DNA of 64,000 nt from Phycisphaeraceae bacterium (GTDB lineage: Bacteria > Planctomycetota > Phycisphaerae > Phycisphaerales > Phycisphaeraceae), in assembly GCA_002716625.1 (NCBI GenBank), contig PBAS01000052.1, positions 1-64,000 of the forward strand, written 5' to 3'. Both the position numbers and the translations under genes were made by a program. This document shows positions 35,613-43,060 of this stretch, piece by piece; position 1 is the first letter of the stretch, and each line of letters begins with the position of its first letter. The notes beneath the pieces were generated by a model. The model was not told the DNA's origin and searched no databases. It saw only the letters and a program-made list of their open reading frames with translations.

Positions 35613-36473
35613 TCAGCAACGATGCAAGTCAGCTAATTCCCGTTGTACCAGTGGCGGCACTGTCGGGACCGACAGTAACATTCGATCCACCATCACCGCC
35701 ATCGACCGTGGAGTGATATGAGGGTATTCGAGGACCAGTACGTTTGCCCCCAGTTCCGTGATTCCCTGCTCAACCGCTTCTTCGCACGTGCCGATCACAG
35801 CGCGGATTGACTGGCAGCGGTTGACCATGCACATGATCCTCGCTGCATTTTCAACGAACAGGAATCCACCGGTTACCTGGCCGGTACCGATGGTAAGGGC
35901 CAAGTCACGCACGACCTGGCTTAAGGGAGTGGTACGACCACTACCACCCAGTGGTCGCAGGTATGATGTCCTTTGCTGGGCAACTTGGTTCACGGCATTG
36001 CAATGGCCACCTAGCCACCAGGCCCATGGACGAACTTGACCGCCACCTTGGGTTGTGAGTGGTGCTGTGGCGCTGCCGCGGCTGACCTTTTCGGGGTTCT
36101 TGCGGGCGAAGTCACTGGCTAATGGGGTGAGTCTGGCGTCACCAGCAATCACGGCCACTGCATCCGGTGAGGCATTAATCGCTTCCTGTAGCTGGTTGGC
36201 CGTTATGATGCCGTTTAATGGGATAGGGGTGGGTAAAGGTGTAATGGGCTGTGATTGCAAGCCTGGGGAGTCCGGCATGGCATCAGCTTGCCCACCTAGA
36301 CCGCCACGCAGTTCTGGAAACTTGGAATAATCACCGGTGCATGTGCCGATTGGCGCGTGAATTGCTGCTGTTCGATCATCTATGGATGGCGTATCGATCA
36401 GGCCGCGATCAGCCAGGATCTTGATCACCTCTTGGGTTATGCGCTGGATCAGTTGTTCGCGTTGCGTATCCAT
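35613..36473 (-). CDS. BMC-associated protein of unknown function with N-terminal targeting helix
   Basis: A 286-residue protein I cannot assign to an enzyme family. Residues 3-25 (TQREQLIQRITQEVIKILAD, then RGL) form an amphipathic helix like N-terminal encapsulation peptides. A variable Pro-rich linker follows, with the motif GTCTGDYSKFPEL. The C-terminal domain (about 105-286) has alternating strands and helices: NGIITANQLQEAI, AVAVIAGDARLTPLASD, and a Cys-containing MCMVNRCQSIRAVIGTCEEAV. It lies between two BMC-P genes in the core of the operon, 4 bp from the next one, and so probably has a structural or catalytic role inside the shell. Confidence 0.75.
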   Translation of the reverse strand: MDTQREQLIQRITQEVIKILADRGLIDTPSIDDRTAAIHAPIGTCTGDYSKFPELRGGLGGQADAMPDSPGLQSQPITPLPTPIPLNGIITANQLQEAINASPDAVAVIAGDARLTPLASDFARKNPEKVSRGSATAPLTTQGGGQVRPWAWWLGGHCNAVNQVAQQRTSYLRPLGGSGRTTPLSQVVRDLALTIGTGQVTGGFLFVENAARIMCMVNRCQSIRAVIGTCEEAVEQGITELGANVLVLEYPHITPRSMAVMVDRMLLSVPTVPPLVQRELADLHRC

Positions 36474-36495
36474 ATTTTACCCGGCCCAGCCAAGG

Positions 36496-36753
36496 CTATT
36501 CATCCACAATTCCCAGGGTCCACCATCGAACCGGGCTGTTGTTATCATCAAGCAACTTCCGCAGTCCCTGCCCGTCACTGGTCAAAATCACTCGATCACC
36601 AAGTCCGGCGCCGAGTTGGTCGACCGCCAATACCGGATCACCTGACGGAGTATCGGCTACCCCCAATATCTGGCAGATGAGCAATTTTGCACCCGTGAGG
36701 GATGGGTGCTTGATCGTACTTGTTGCTCGTCCCTTAACCATGGCCAACTGCAT
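36496..36753 (-). CDS. BMC-P pentameric vertex shell protein (EutN/CcmL family)
   Basis: An 85-residue EutN/CcmL protein with MQLAMVKGRATSTIKHPS, LLICQILGVADTPSG, VDQLGAGLGDRVILTSDG and the final TLGIVDE, the canonical pentamer pattern. ATG 36753 has an AGGAAGG ribosome site 6-8 bases upstream; an ATG at 36768 would add five residues. It is one of three different BMC-P proteins in this locus, consistent with PVM-type microcompartments. Confidence 0.93.
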   Translation of the reverse strand: MQLAMVKGRATSTIKHPSLTGAKLLICQILGVADTPSGDPVLAVDQLGAGLGDRVILTSDGQGLRKLLDDNNSPVRWWTLGIVDE

Positions 36754-36793
36754 GCTCGCCTTCCTCATAGTGTGAGGTTTTTTAGGATTTCAA

Positions 36794-38233
36794 TTACACA
36801 ATACGGAGCGCCCCGCTCACGCTCATCCGGCGGAAACGTGTGAACGTTAATGGGTTGGTCACGCCTTCACCGGTTGGTGTGGCGATCGAATAACTTGCAT
36901 ACCCTTCACCACCAATACCCAGGCATGCCGTGGATGGACCATTAGCCACGAACAAGGTTGTGTTGCAGGCCCGCCCCATCCGCGTAATGTGGTCCAGGTC
37001 GTTCGAGTGAATAATCGTGGTATGTCCAAATCCATGTTCGTATTTAATGGCCAGGTCCATGGCTTGTTCAAAGTTGGACACACGAACAAATGGTACGAAC
37101 GGCATCATTTGTTCTTCACTGACAAAGGGGCTGGATTCGTCCGTCTCACCAAAAACAATGTCGACACCAACCGAAACATTTGCTCCGCACAGTTGCCCCA
37201 GTATGTGTGCGTCTGCGCCCACGTGTTCCTTCTTGACGGCGTAATGGTCCTGCTCAAAGGTAAAGACCTCCTGGGCCAGCTTTTCTATTTCCTGGTGTCC
37301 CAACTCAACTGCACCGGCGCGACGCATGGCGTCCATCATCTTGTCAAAGACCGATGCCACCACAAAAACTTCTTTTTCCCCAATACATAACAAATTGTTG
37401 TCAAAGCCCGCACCGCTGATGATTGATCGAGCCGCATTATCAAAGTCGGCCGTTTCATCAACTACGACTGGTGGATTACCCGGCCCGGCAACGATTGCAC
37501 GCTTGGCCTGTTTCATGGCGGCTCGTGCAACAGCGGGGCCCCCGGTAGCAACCAGGAGAGGGATGCCCGCATGTCGAAAGATCTCTTCGGCACTTCGCAG
37601 GGTTGGCGGATCAATGACGCAAATTAGGGGATCGATGTTGAATTCTGTCTTGATGGCCTTGTTGTACTCTGCGGCTGCCATTGCGGCGCACTTGGCTCCG
37701 GATGGATGTGGATTCACAACCATTGAATTTCCAGCTGCAAGCATGTTGATCGCATTGGAGGTTAAGGTTGGAATAGAGTGGGTGACGGGTGTAATCACTC
37801 CCAGCACTCCCCATGGTGCAGCTTCATCCAGGCTGATCCCCGCGTCACCGCTATGGGCGGCGCTTCGCAAAAACTCAACACCAGCCACACCACTGAGCAT
37901 CTCCAGCTTGGCAATTTTGTGATCCAACCTGCCGATCTTCGTCTCTTCAAATTCAATACGCCCCCAATCCTGGGCGTTTTCTTTTGCCATTTGTTTTAGT
38001 AAACAGCAGATCCCATCACGCACCTCGAGACTTGCCGTGGCGAGTTGCCGCTGCGATACGGTAGCCTGGTTGACCGCGGCATCCACATCGCCAAATAGGC
38101 CGAGACCGTCAGCGGTCTGTTGTAGTGGTGCAGTTGGCGCGCCGGGCATCACCGTCTGGGTCCCGTCAGCCCCTGGTGCCAGTTGCTTGAGAACTTCCTC
38201 AACCACACTTCCTATGAGTTGTTCCTGGTTCAT
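36794..38233 (-). CDS. CoA-acylating aldehyde dehydrogenase (PduP/EutE-like), BMC cargo
   Basis: A 479-residue CoA-dependent aldehyde dehydrogenase. Residues 1-18 (MNQEQLIGSVVEEVLKQL) form an encapsulation peptide helix, followed by a linker. The catalytic cysteine is in GFDNNLLCIGEKEVFV (about 268), and ATGGPAVARAAMKQAKRAIV and GPGNPPVVVDETAD surround the nucleotide site. It oxidises an aldehyde to acyl-CoA with NAD+; in this context lactaldehyde to lactoyl-CoA, or glyceraldehyde or propionaldehyde. ATG 38233 is chosen, with ATG 38245 the alternative. NADH and CoA are presumably recycled within the shell via PduL and a dehydrogenase. Confidence 0.93.
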   Translation of the reverse strand: MNQEQLIGSVVEEVLKQLAPGADGTQTVMPGAPTAPLQQTADGLGLFGDVDAAVNQATVSQRQLATASLEVRDGICCLLKQMAKENAQDWGRIEFEETKIGRLDHKIAKLEMLSGVAGVEFLRSAAHSGDAGISLDEAAPWGVLGVITPVTHSIPTLTSNAINMLAAGNSMVVNPHPSGAKCAAMAAAEYNKAIKTEFNIDPLICVIDPPTLRSAEEIFRHAGIPLLVATGGPAVARAAMKQAKRAIVAGPGNPPVVVDETADFDNAARSIISGAGFDNNLLCIGEKEVFVVASVFDKMMDAMRRAGAVELGHQEIEKLAQEVFTFEQDHYAVKKEHVGADAHILGQLCGANVSVGVDIVFGETDESSPFVSEEQMMPFVPFVRVSNFEQAMDLAIKYEHGFGHTTIIHSNDLDHITRMGRACNTTLFVANGPSTACLGIGGEGYASYSIATPTGEGVTNPLTFTRFRRMSVSGALRIV

Positions 38234-38275
38234 AACCCGTTCCATCCTGGCATTGCGTTGTGCGCAAATATTGAA

Positions 38276-38605
38276 CTAGTTGATTCGTTGGCCGTGTACA
38301 ATCGCCTCATCCACGATGCCGACGACTGCCGCGTCGACCGGTGTTTTGTTGAAACCTTCTGCCATACGTGCACTGGACCCTTGAACGATCAGCACAAGTT
38401 GACCCTCTCCTGCGCCGATTGAATCGAGCGCGACGATTGCCCGTCCGGTGACTTCGAAACGTCCGCCACCCTTATTGGTACTGCCGGCGGTTGTGGGTTG
38501 GTCATAATCCACTTTAAGTGGCTCAACGATCAGGAACTTTTGTCCCTGGACCGCCGGGTCCTTTGCGGTGGCTACAACATGTCCCTTTACACGCGCAAGA
38601 AACAT
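38276..38605 (-). CDS. BMC-P pentameric vertex shell protein (EutN/CcmL family)
   Basis: A 109-residue EutN/CcmL protein: MFLARVKGHVVATAKDP, QKFLIVEPLKVDY, a Gly-rich insertion (GSTNKGGGRFEV), then IVALDSIGAGEGQLVLIVQG and AAVVGIVDEAIV. AGGAG lies ahead of ATG 38605. The insertion makes it longer than the 85-residue paralogue at 36.5 kb. It lies between the BMC-H and aldehyde dehydrogenase genes. Confidence 0.93.
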   Translation of the reverse strand: MFLARVKGHVVATAKDPAVQGQKFLIVEPLKVDYDQPTTAGSTNKGGGRFEVTGRAIVALDSIGAGEGQLVLIVQGSSARMAEGFNKTPVDAAVVGIVDEAIVHGQRIN

Positions 38606-38633
38606 GGTTGGCTCCTGACAACGGATGCGGGAA

Positions 38634-38897
38634 TCAGACCCGTGTCACATCATCATGTGGTCGGGCAATAACGTGTACGCTAACGACTTCGCCAACGCGG
38701 CGTGCCGCTTCGGCGCCAGCGTCGACACCGGCCTTGACGGCAGCTACATCACCTTCAATGGTGATCGAAATTAGCCCGCTTCCGACCTTGTCCTGTCGCA
38801 CATATTTGACGTTTGCGGCTTTGAGGGCAGCGTCCAGCGCCTCAATTGCGCCGATCATTCCACGTGTTTCTACCATTCCGATTGCCTGCTGTGCCAT
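38634..38897 (-). CDS. BMC-H hexameric shell protein
   Basis: An 87-residue single BMC-domain protein starting MAQQAIGMVETRGMIGAIEA at ATG 38897, with GAGGAG upstream. The frame is open to 38942, but that start lacks a ribosome site. The pore loop is KVGSGLIS, and the C-terminal HVIARPHDDVTRV is standard. Hexamers tile the shell facets and their pores pass small substrates. It follows acetate kinase and precedes a BMC-P gene. Confidence 0.95.
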   Translation of the reverse strand: MAQQAIGMVETRGMIGAIEALDAALKAANVKYVRQDKVGSGLISITIEGDVAAVKAGVDAGAEAARRVGEVVSVHVIARPHDDVTRV

Positions 38898-38956
38898 GTT
38901 GTTAACTCCTCGTGGCGATGTTGTCGTAACCACTTGCTGCATAGCCGATGGCTCGG

Positions 38957-40159
38957 TTATGCAGCCTGTTTACTAAGGACTTGCACGGTTTGCCGCGCAA
39001 CAATGAGTTCCTCATTGGTTGGGATAATCCAGACTGCGACCTTCCCACTGTGAATTTGTGATTCCTGGTTCCCGGTACCGGTTGGGGTGGTCATGTTCTT
39101 ATCAGGGTCAATTTCAATGCCGGCAAAGTCGAGGTTCTTGCAGATTGCAGTGCGGATGTCGCGTCCGTTTTCTCCAATGCCGCCCGTGAAAACAAGAGCA
39201 TCGACACCATTTAGAATTGCCAGATAAGCGCCGATGTAATGCTTAACCGATTCAACGAAAGCATCCACGGCAAGCTTTGCCCGTTCATTGCCAGCGTGGG
39301 CTGCTTGCTCCACTTCTCGCATGTCGGCACTGACCCCTGAAAGTCCCTTCAGGCCCCCTTCCTTGCCCAGTTGTTGCCAGATGGTGTCAAGATCAAATCC
39401 AGACTTGAGCAATTGCAAAATGGCAAAGGCATCAAAATCCCCAACCCGTGATGCGTGTAGGACGCCAGTCTGGGCCGTCATTCCAAAGCTGTTGGCGACA
39501 CTTTGCCGGTCTTGAATCGCACAGATGGAACATGAGCCACCTAGATGGCAACTGATTACCCGCTTGGCCTCCGGGGCAATCTGCGCCATGCGGGTGGCAA
39601 TATAACAATGGCTGGCACCATGGAAACCGTAGCGTCGCATGCCATGATCTTCAATCCATGCAGCCGGGATGCCATAAACCTGGCGTGCCATCGGTATCGT
39701 CTGGTGGAACGCGGTCTCAAAGGCTGCAACCTGGGGAATACCCGGGAGCCGCTCCATGAATGCCCGCATGGCATCGATGTAAGGCGGGTTGTGTTGTGGG
39801 GCGACTTCAGCAAACTGGGTCATCACTTCAAGCACCTGATCGTCCACTTGAATTGGTTTACTGATTGGGCCGCCATGCACCGCTTTAAAGCCAATTGCCT
39901 CAACATCGGTCATTGCCGTGATTGCCTTGGATTGAACCAATTCATGTAAATGTAGATCAATCGCTTCGCCATGGTCTTCCAGGTCCACTTCACCGTTGCG
40001 GGTATATTCCTCGGCGGTGACCGACCATGTACTTCGTCCTTGGCCGATACGATCAGCATCGCCCTGTGCAAGAACAGTTTCAGTGGTGCCTGCGCGGTCG
40101 ATATCAAACAGCTTATATTTAAAGCTGGTTGAACCGAGGTTGGCCACCAGGACAATCAT
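38957..40159 (-). CDS. ackA: Acetate/propionate kinase-like enzyme
   Basis: A 400-residue acetokinase-family enzyme. Landmarks are VLVANLGSTSFKYKLFD at the N-terminus, AVHGGPISKP, FHQTIP, YGFHGASHCYIA, ISCHLGGSCSICAI and VFTGGIGENGRDIR. It makes ATP and a carboxylate from an acyl phosphate, the step after PduL. ATG 40159 begins the conserved sequence; the frame is open to 40324. There is no obvious targeting peptide, so it may act on the cytosolic side or enter by piggyback. It is embedded between BMC-H genes. Confidence 0.94.
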   Translation of the reverse strand: MIVLVANLGSTSFKYKLFDIDRAGTTETVLAQGDADRIGQGRSTWSVTAEEYTRNGEVDLEDHGEAIDLHLHELVQSKAITAMTDVEAIGFKAVHGGPISKPIQVDDQVLEVMTQFAEVAPQHNPPYIDAMRAFMERLPGIPQVAAFETAFHQTIPMARQVYGIPAAWIEDHGMRRYGFHGASHCYIATRMAQIAPEAKRVISCHLGGSCSICAIQDRQSVANSFGMTAQTGVLHASRVGDFDAFAILQLLKSGFDLDTIWQQLGKEGGLKGLSGVSADMREVEQAAHAGNERAKLAVDAFVESVKHYIGAYLAILNGVDALVFTGGIGENGRDIRTAICKNLDFAGIEIDPDKNMTTPTGTGNQESQIHSGKVAVWIIPTNEELIVARQTVQVLSKQAA

Positions 40160-40193
40160 GTTTGGTCCGCCTGCAAGGATTCTGTTATGGAAC

Positions 40194-40457
40194 TTAAAAC
40201 GTGTCCAGCAATTGGTCGTGTGGACGCGCAATGACATGTGCGGAAACAAGTTCGCCAACTCGACCAACTGCTTCAGCACCGGCGTCGACGGCTGCTTTAA
40301 CCGAACCAACGTCACCCTTGACAACCACGGTGATTAAACCACCACCGATGGGAACTGACTGGACCAATTCGACGTTTGCTGCTTTGAGCATCGCGTCAGT
40401 GGCCTCGACGATGCCAGTGTGGCCTCGCGTCTCTATCATGCCTACTGCACTACTCAT
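40194..40457 (-). CDS. BMC-H hexameric shell protein
   Basis: An 87-residue BMC-domain protein: MSSAVGMIETRGHTGIVEA, pore loop PIGGGLITVV, and C-terminal [22 protein letters not shown] precedes ATG 40457. It differs from its neighbours mainly at the pore (GGG versus GSG) and helix 2, suggesting different permeability. It is one of three stand-alone BMC-H genes in the locus. Confidence 0.95.
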   Translation of the reverse strand: MSSAVGMIETRGHTGIVEATDAMLKAANVELVQSVPIGGGLITVVVKGDVGSVKAAVDAGAEAVGRVGELVSAHVIARPHDQLLDTF

Positions 40458-40522
40458 GATCTAACTCCTTGCTTGCCGCCTGTTGCATTATCAGCAGGGA
40501 CAAAACGAAAAAAATGGACAAC

Positions 40523-40822
40523 TTACTTCGAGATCTTGCTTTTATTTTTGGGCATGGGCATCATCGCCGCTAACTCCTCATGTGGTCTTGGGATGATGTG
40601 CACCCCGACGAGTTCCCCGACCTTGCTGGCCGCACCAGCTCCGGCATCAACTGCTGCCTTGACCGCGGCGACATCGCCGCAGACAAAGCCGGTGACCATG
40701 CCGCTTCCGACCTTGTCCCAACCTATCATCTCGACATTCGCTGCTTTCAGCATTGCATCACTCGCTTCAATCAGCGCGATCAGACCCTTGGTTTCTACCA
40801 TTCCCAACGCTTCTTGTGCCAT
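40523..40822 (-). CDS. BMC-H hexameric shell protein with extended tail
   Basis: A 99-residue BMC-domain protein: [20 protein letters not shown], pore loop [10 protein letters not shown], and [22 protein letters not shown] at the end. The Lys-rich C-terminal tail is about 12 residues longer than in the other two BMC-H proteins. AGGAG lies before ATG 40822. It is the second gene of the operon after pduL. Confidence 0.95.
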   Translation of the reverse strand: MAQEALGMVETKGLIALIEASDAMLKAANVEMIGWDKVGSGMVTGFVCGDVAAVKAAVDAGAGAASKVGELVGVHIIPRPHEELAAMMPMPKNKSKISK

Positions 40823-40872
40823 TTTGCAGACTCCTGCTTTCCCGCATGATTGCGGGTGGTTTCAGTTGACGT

Positions 40873-41571
40873 TCACGATGCCTTGATCAGTTCCATACGC
40901 GTGGCCGTTGACAGGTCGCACGCGTTACCTTCATCCGTATCAATGTGCACTTCCAGCTTGACACGCGGGTGTTCACGAACCTGCATGTCATCAAACGTTA
41001 TTCCGCATGGGCCTTCAATTTTCAATTTCATTAAATCGCCATCGGCCACGCCATAATGGGCCAAGTCTGCGGAATGCATGTGGACATGGCGCTTGGCGCG
41101 AATCACGCCCTGTTTTAGCGTGACTGCCCCATGCGGCCCCACAAGAATACAGCCAGGCGTGTTTTCATGATTCCCGCTGATTCGTAGCGGCAGATCAATT
41201 CCCAAAAACACACCATCGGTATACGACAGTTCAACCTGCGTGTAGTCGCGGGTGGGTCCAAGGATTCGCGTGCCAGGAATCATGCGATTGCGGGGTCCCA
41301 CGATGTTGACCTGTTGTTCAGAAGCAAACTCACCATCCTGGTAAAGGTCTCGTAGTTTGGTGAGTTGGGCGCCAGGCCCGAAAAGTTGAAGCAGGTCGTC
41401 TTGGCACAGGTGGATATGCCGCGCTGAGATATTCACAACCAGCGGGTTGGGTCCCTCGTGATCGCCCGCGCGGGTTTGACCATCACGCCGCTGTGCGAGG
41501 CGGCTGTGTAGAGCGTGGCGTACCAGTTGTTCAACGCGCGCCCGGTCAATGCCGTTGGTTGTCGTGATCAC
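40873..41571 (-). CDS. pduL: PduL-type phosphate acyltransferase, BMC cargo
   Basis: A roughly 232-residue PduL enzyme that converts acyl-CoA plus phosphate to acyl phosphate and CoA, recycling CoA inside the shell. Two PduL half-domains each carry zinc histidines: VNISARHIHLCQDDL (about 55) and RAKRHVHMHSADLAHYGV (about 165). An N-terminal helix, DRARVEQLVRHALHSRL, resembles an encapsulation peptide. GTG 41571 is chosen because GGAG lies 6 bases upstream; TTG 41583 is the longest alternative. It is the first gene of the main BMC operon. Confidence 0.92.
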   Translation of the reverse strand: MITTTNGIDRARVEQLVRHALHSRLAQRRDGQTRAGDHEGPNPLVVNISARHIHLCQDDLLQLFGPGAQLTKLRDLYQDGEFASEQQVNIVGPRNRMIPGTRILGPTRDYTQVELSYTDGVFLGIDLPLRISGNHENTPGCILVGPHGAVTLKQGVIRAKRHVHMHSADLAHYGVADGDLMKLKIEGPCGITFDDMQVREHPRVKLEVHIDTDEGNACDLSTATRMELIKAS

Positions 41572-41587
41572 GGCGAACTCCAAATGA

Positions 41588-41613
41588 GAGGTGGAATATT
41601 ATAATTTCACCTC
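41588..41613 (-). promoter_or_regulatory. Near-palindrome in the leader of the BMC operon
   Basis: A 26 bp near-palindrome with perfect outer arms GAGGTG/CACCTC and an AT-rich centre lies 17 bp upstream of the pduL start. On the minus strand its arm forms AGGAGGTGA, a near-perfect anti-SD complement placed too far from the start to be the usual ribosome site. It could be an operator (for example for the DeoR regulator) or an mRNA hairpin that affects initiation. Confidence 0.4.
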
Positions 41614-41968
41614 CTGTCTGAGTCTACAAAATATGCCATATTTTTGCAATACCTATCATTAATTTCCAGTTGATACCGCCTCTAGTCACTACGAAATTGT
41701 CATGTTAGATGTAACTTGTTCTTTTTAAAATAGTTACGTGCTTATTGGGGCTTGGCGGGAATTGGAGCTTGTTGGCGAGCAAGATGTTTGTGTTGGGACT
41801 GTGGGCGTTTTTGGGGCTTCCATAGGGTTGGAAGCCTTGGATTTAAGTTGCCACTAGGAGCTAGGGGATGCCCTGGGCTCCCGAGCCTGGACGGGCATAG
41901 CCGTTATGGTCCGGTAAGTACCATGACCGAGCATTGGGTGACGTAATTAATGGCCGGTTCAATGATGG
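41614..41968. other. Intergenic region with several hairpins between the BMC operon and the uxuA-like gene
   Basis: There is no credible gene in this roughly 355 bp. Its left part (41630-41740) is AT-rich and is the likely promoter area of the BMC operon. Its right part holds three successive hairpins. They are GGCTTCCA/TGGAAGCC (41815-41836, perfect 8 bp stem), ATGCCC/GGGCAT with an inner GGCT/AGCC (41868-41898), and ATGGT/ACCAT (41906-41924). None is followed by a T-run, so a structured leader or small RNA is possible besides a uxuA terminator. Confidence 0.4.
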
Positions 41969-42913
41969 CTAATTCGTGCGGGTTGTTGCCGCTTCGATTA
42001 ATCCCCGCATGTAACCCACTGCAAATAATCGCCCAAGCATCGTATACCCGGGATTCTCATCTGCAGATTCACCTTCTAAAACGGGGACATGATCAGGACG
42101 CATCACGCCCTTGTATCCGATGGCAGCATATGCTTTCATCGCCGCTAACATGTTGGTTTTACCATTGTCATGGAACGTCTCTTGGAACTTGGGCATGGTT
42201 CCCTCGACGTCCCTGAAGTGGACATAGTGGATGCGGTCAGCAAAATGATGAATGGCATCAACGATTGGCTCGCCAATTTGAGAAAAACTCCCCTGGCAGA
42301 AACACATGCCATTTGCACTGCTCTTGCTTAGATCAAACAAGCGTTCGTAAGCCTGCGGGCTGGTAATGATTCGCGCCTGGCCCCTTAGCTTTGCAACTTG
42401 TGGGTCATCAGGATGCAGTGCGAGTTTTACCCCCACTTCCTCGGCGACGGGCAAGACGCGGCGTAGGAAATATTCCAGGTTATCCCACATTTGATCTTCC
42501 TCGATAGGGCCACCGGGGCCAATTGACTGATGGTCATCCAGGTCCAGGTCGTAGCTGCTAACCAGAGCTCCGCCACGGCCATGTGTCTTGAATGATGTGC
42601 GTGACCAGTCATCATCGGGCATGAAGTTATAACAACAGATCGATATGCCGAGATGCCCCATATCCTGCAAGAGACTGATGAATCCCGCTATCTGCTCATC
42701 TCGCTGTGGCGTGCCATGGACAATATGGTTATGGGGAATATAGCCTTCGACAACGGTCAACTTCAATCCGGCGGCATCAACCCGGATCTTAATCTGCTCC
42801 AGCGTTTGGCCGTAATGGCCTGGAAATCTGCAGACGATGTCGGTGACTCCGACTTGTGCCGCCAAACGCAGATTCGCATCACTAAGGGGGGTGAGTACGG
42901 TTGCAATGCGCAT
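41969..42913 (-). CDS. Mannonate dehydratase-like (UxuA family) enzyme
   Basis: A 314-residue protein of the UxuA/xylose-isomerase-like family. Diagnostic segments are LALHPDDPQVAKLRGQARI (about 175-193), MCFCQGSFSQIGEP, YVHFRDVEGTMPKFQETFHD and the C-terminal MRPDHVPVLEGES with GRLFAVGYMRGLI. UxuA removes water from D-mannonate to give 2-keto-3-deoxy-D-gluconate. A related sugar-acid dehydratase is also possible. ATG 42913 is favoured over starts at 43027 and 42937. Its product type is exactly what the DHDPS-like aldolase at 29.3 kb would cleave, linking it to the BMC genes downstream on the same strand. Confidence 0.83.
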   Translation of the reverse strand: MRIATVLTPLSDANLRLAAQVGVTDIVCRFPGHYGQTLEQIKIRVDAAGLKLTVVEGYIPHNHIVHGTPQRDEQIAGFISLLQDMGHLGISICCYNFMPDDDWSRTSFKTHGRGGALVSSYDLDLDDHQSIGPGGPIEEDQMWDNLEYFLRRVLPVAEEVGVKLALHPDDPQVAKLRGQARIITSPQAYERLFDLSKSSANGMCFCQGSFSQIGEPIVDAIHHFADRIHYVHFRDVEGTMPKFQETFHDNGKTNMLAAMKAYAAIGYKGVMRPDHVPVLEGESADENPGYTMLGRLFAVGYMRGLIEAATTRTN

Positions 42914-43060
42914 TTTTTTTTCCAAGAATACCCTCATGAGGGTAATGGGTTTCTTCGCTTCCTGCCAATCTTTACTTAATGATGTATTGTTAACCGCCAC
43001 TGTACTTTGTTGACTGTGTTTGTGCATTATAGTTCAAAGCCAGCAAGGAGGTTATGGGTC

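Noticed and set aside
41752-41946. A 64-codon frame in the BMC/uxuA intergenic region
   Set aside because: Its odd Cys/Trp/Gly composition and the hairpins in the same DNA suggest non-coding structured sequence rather than a protein.
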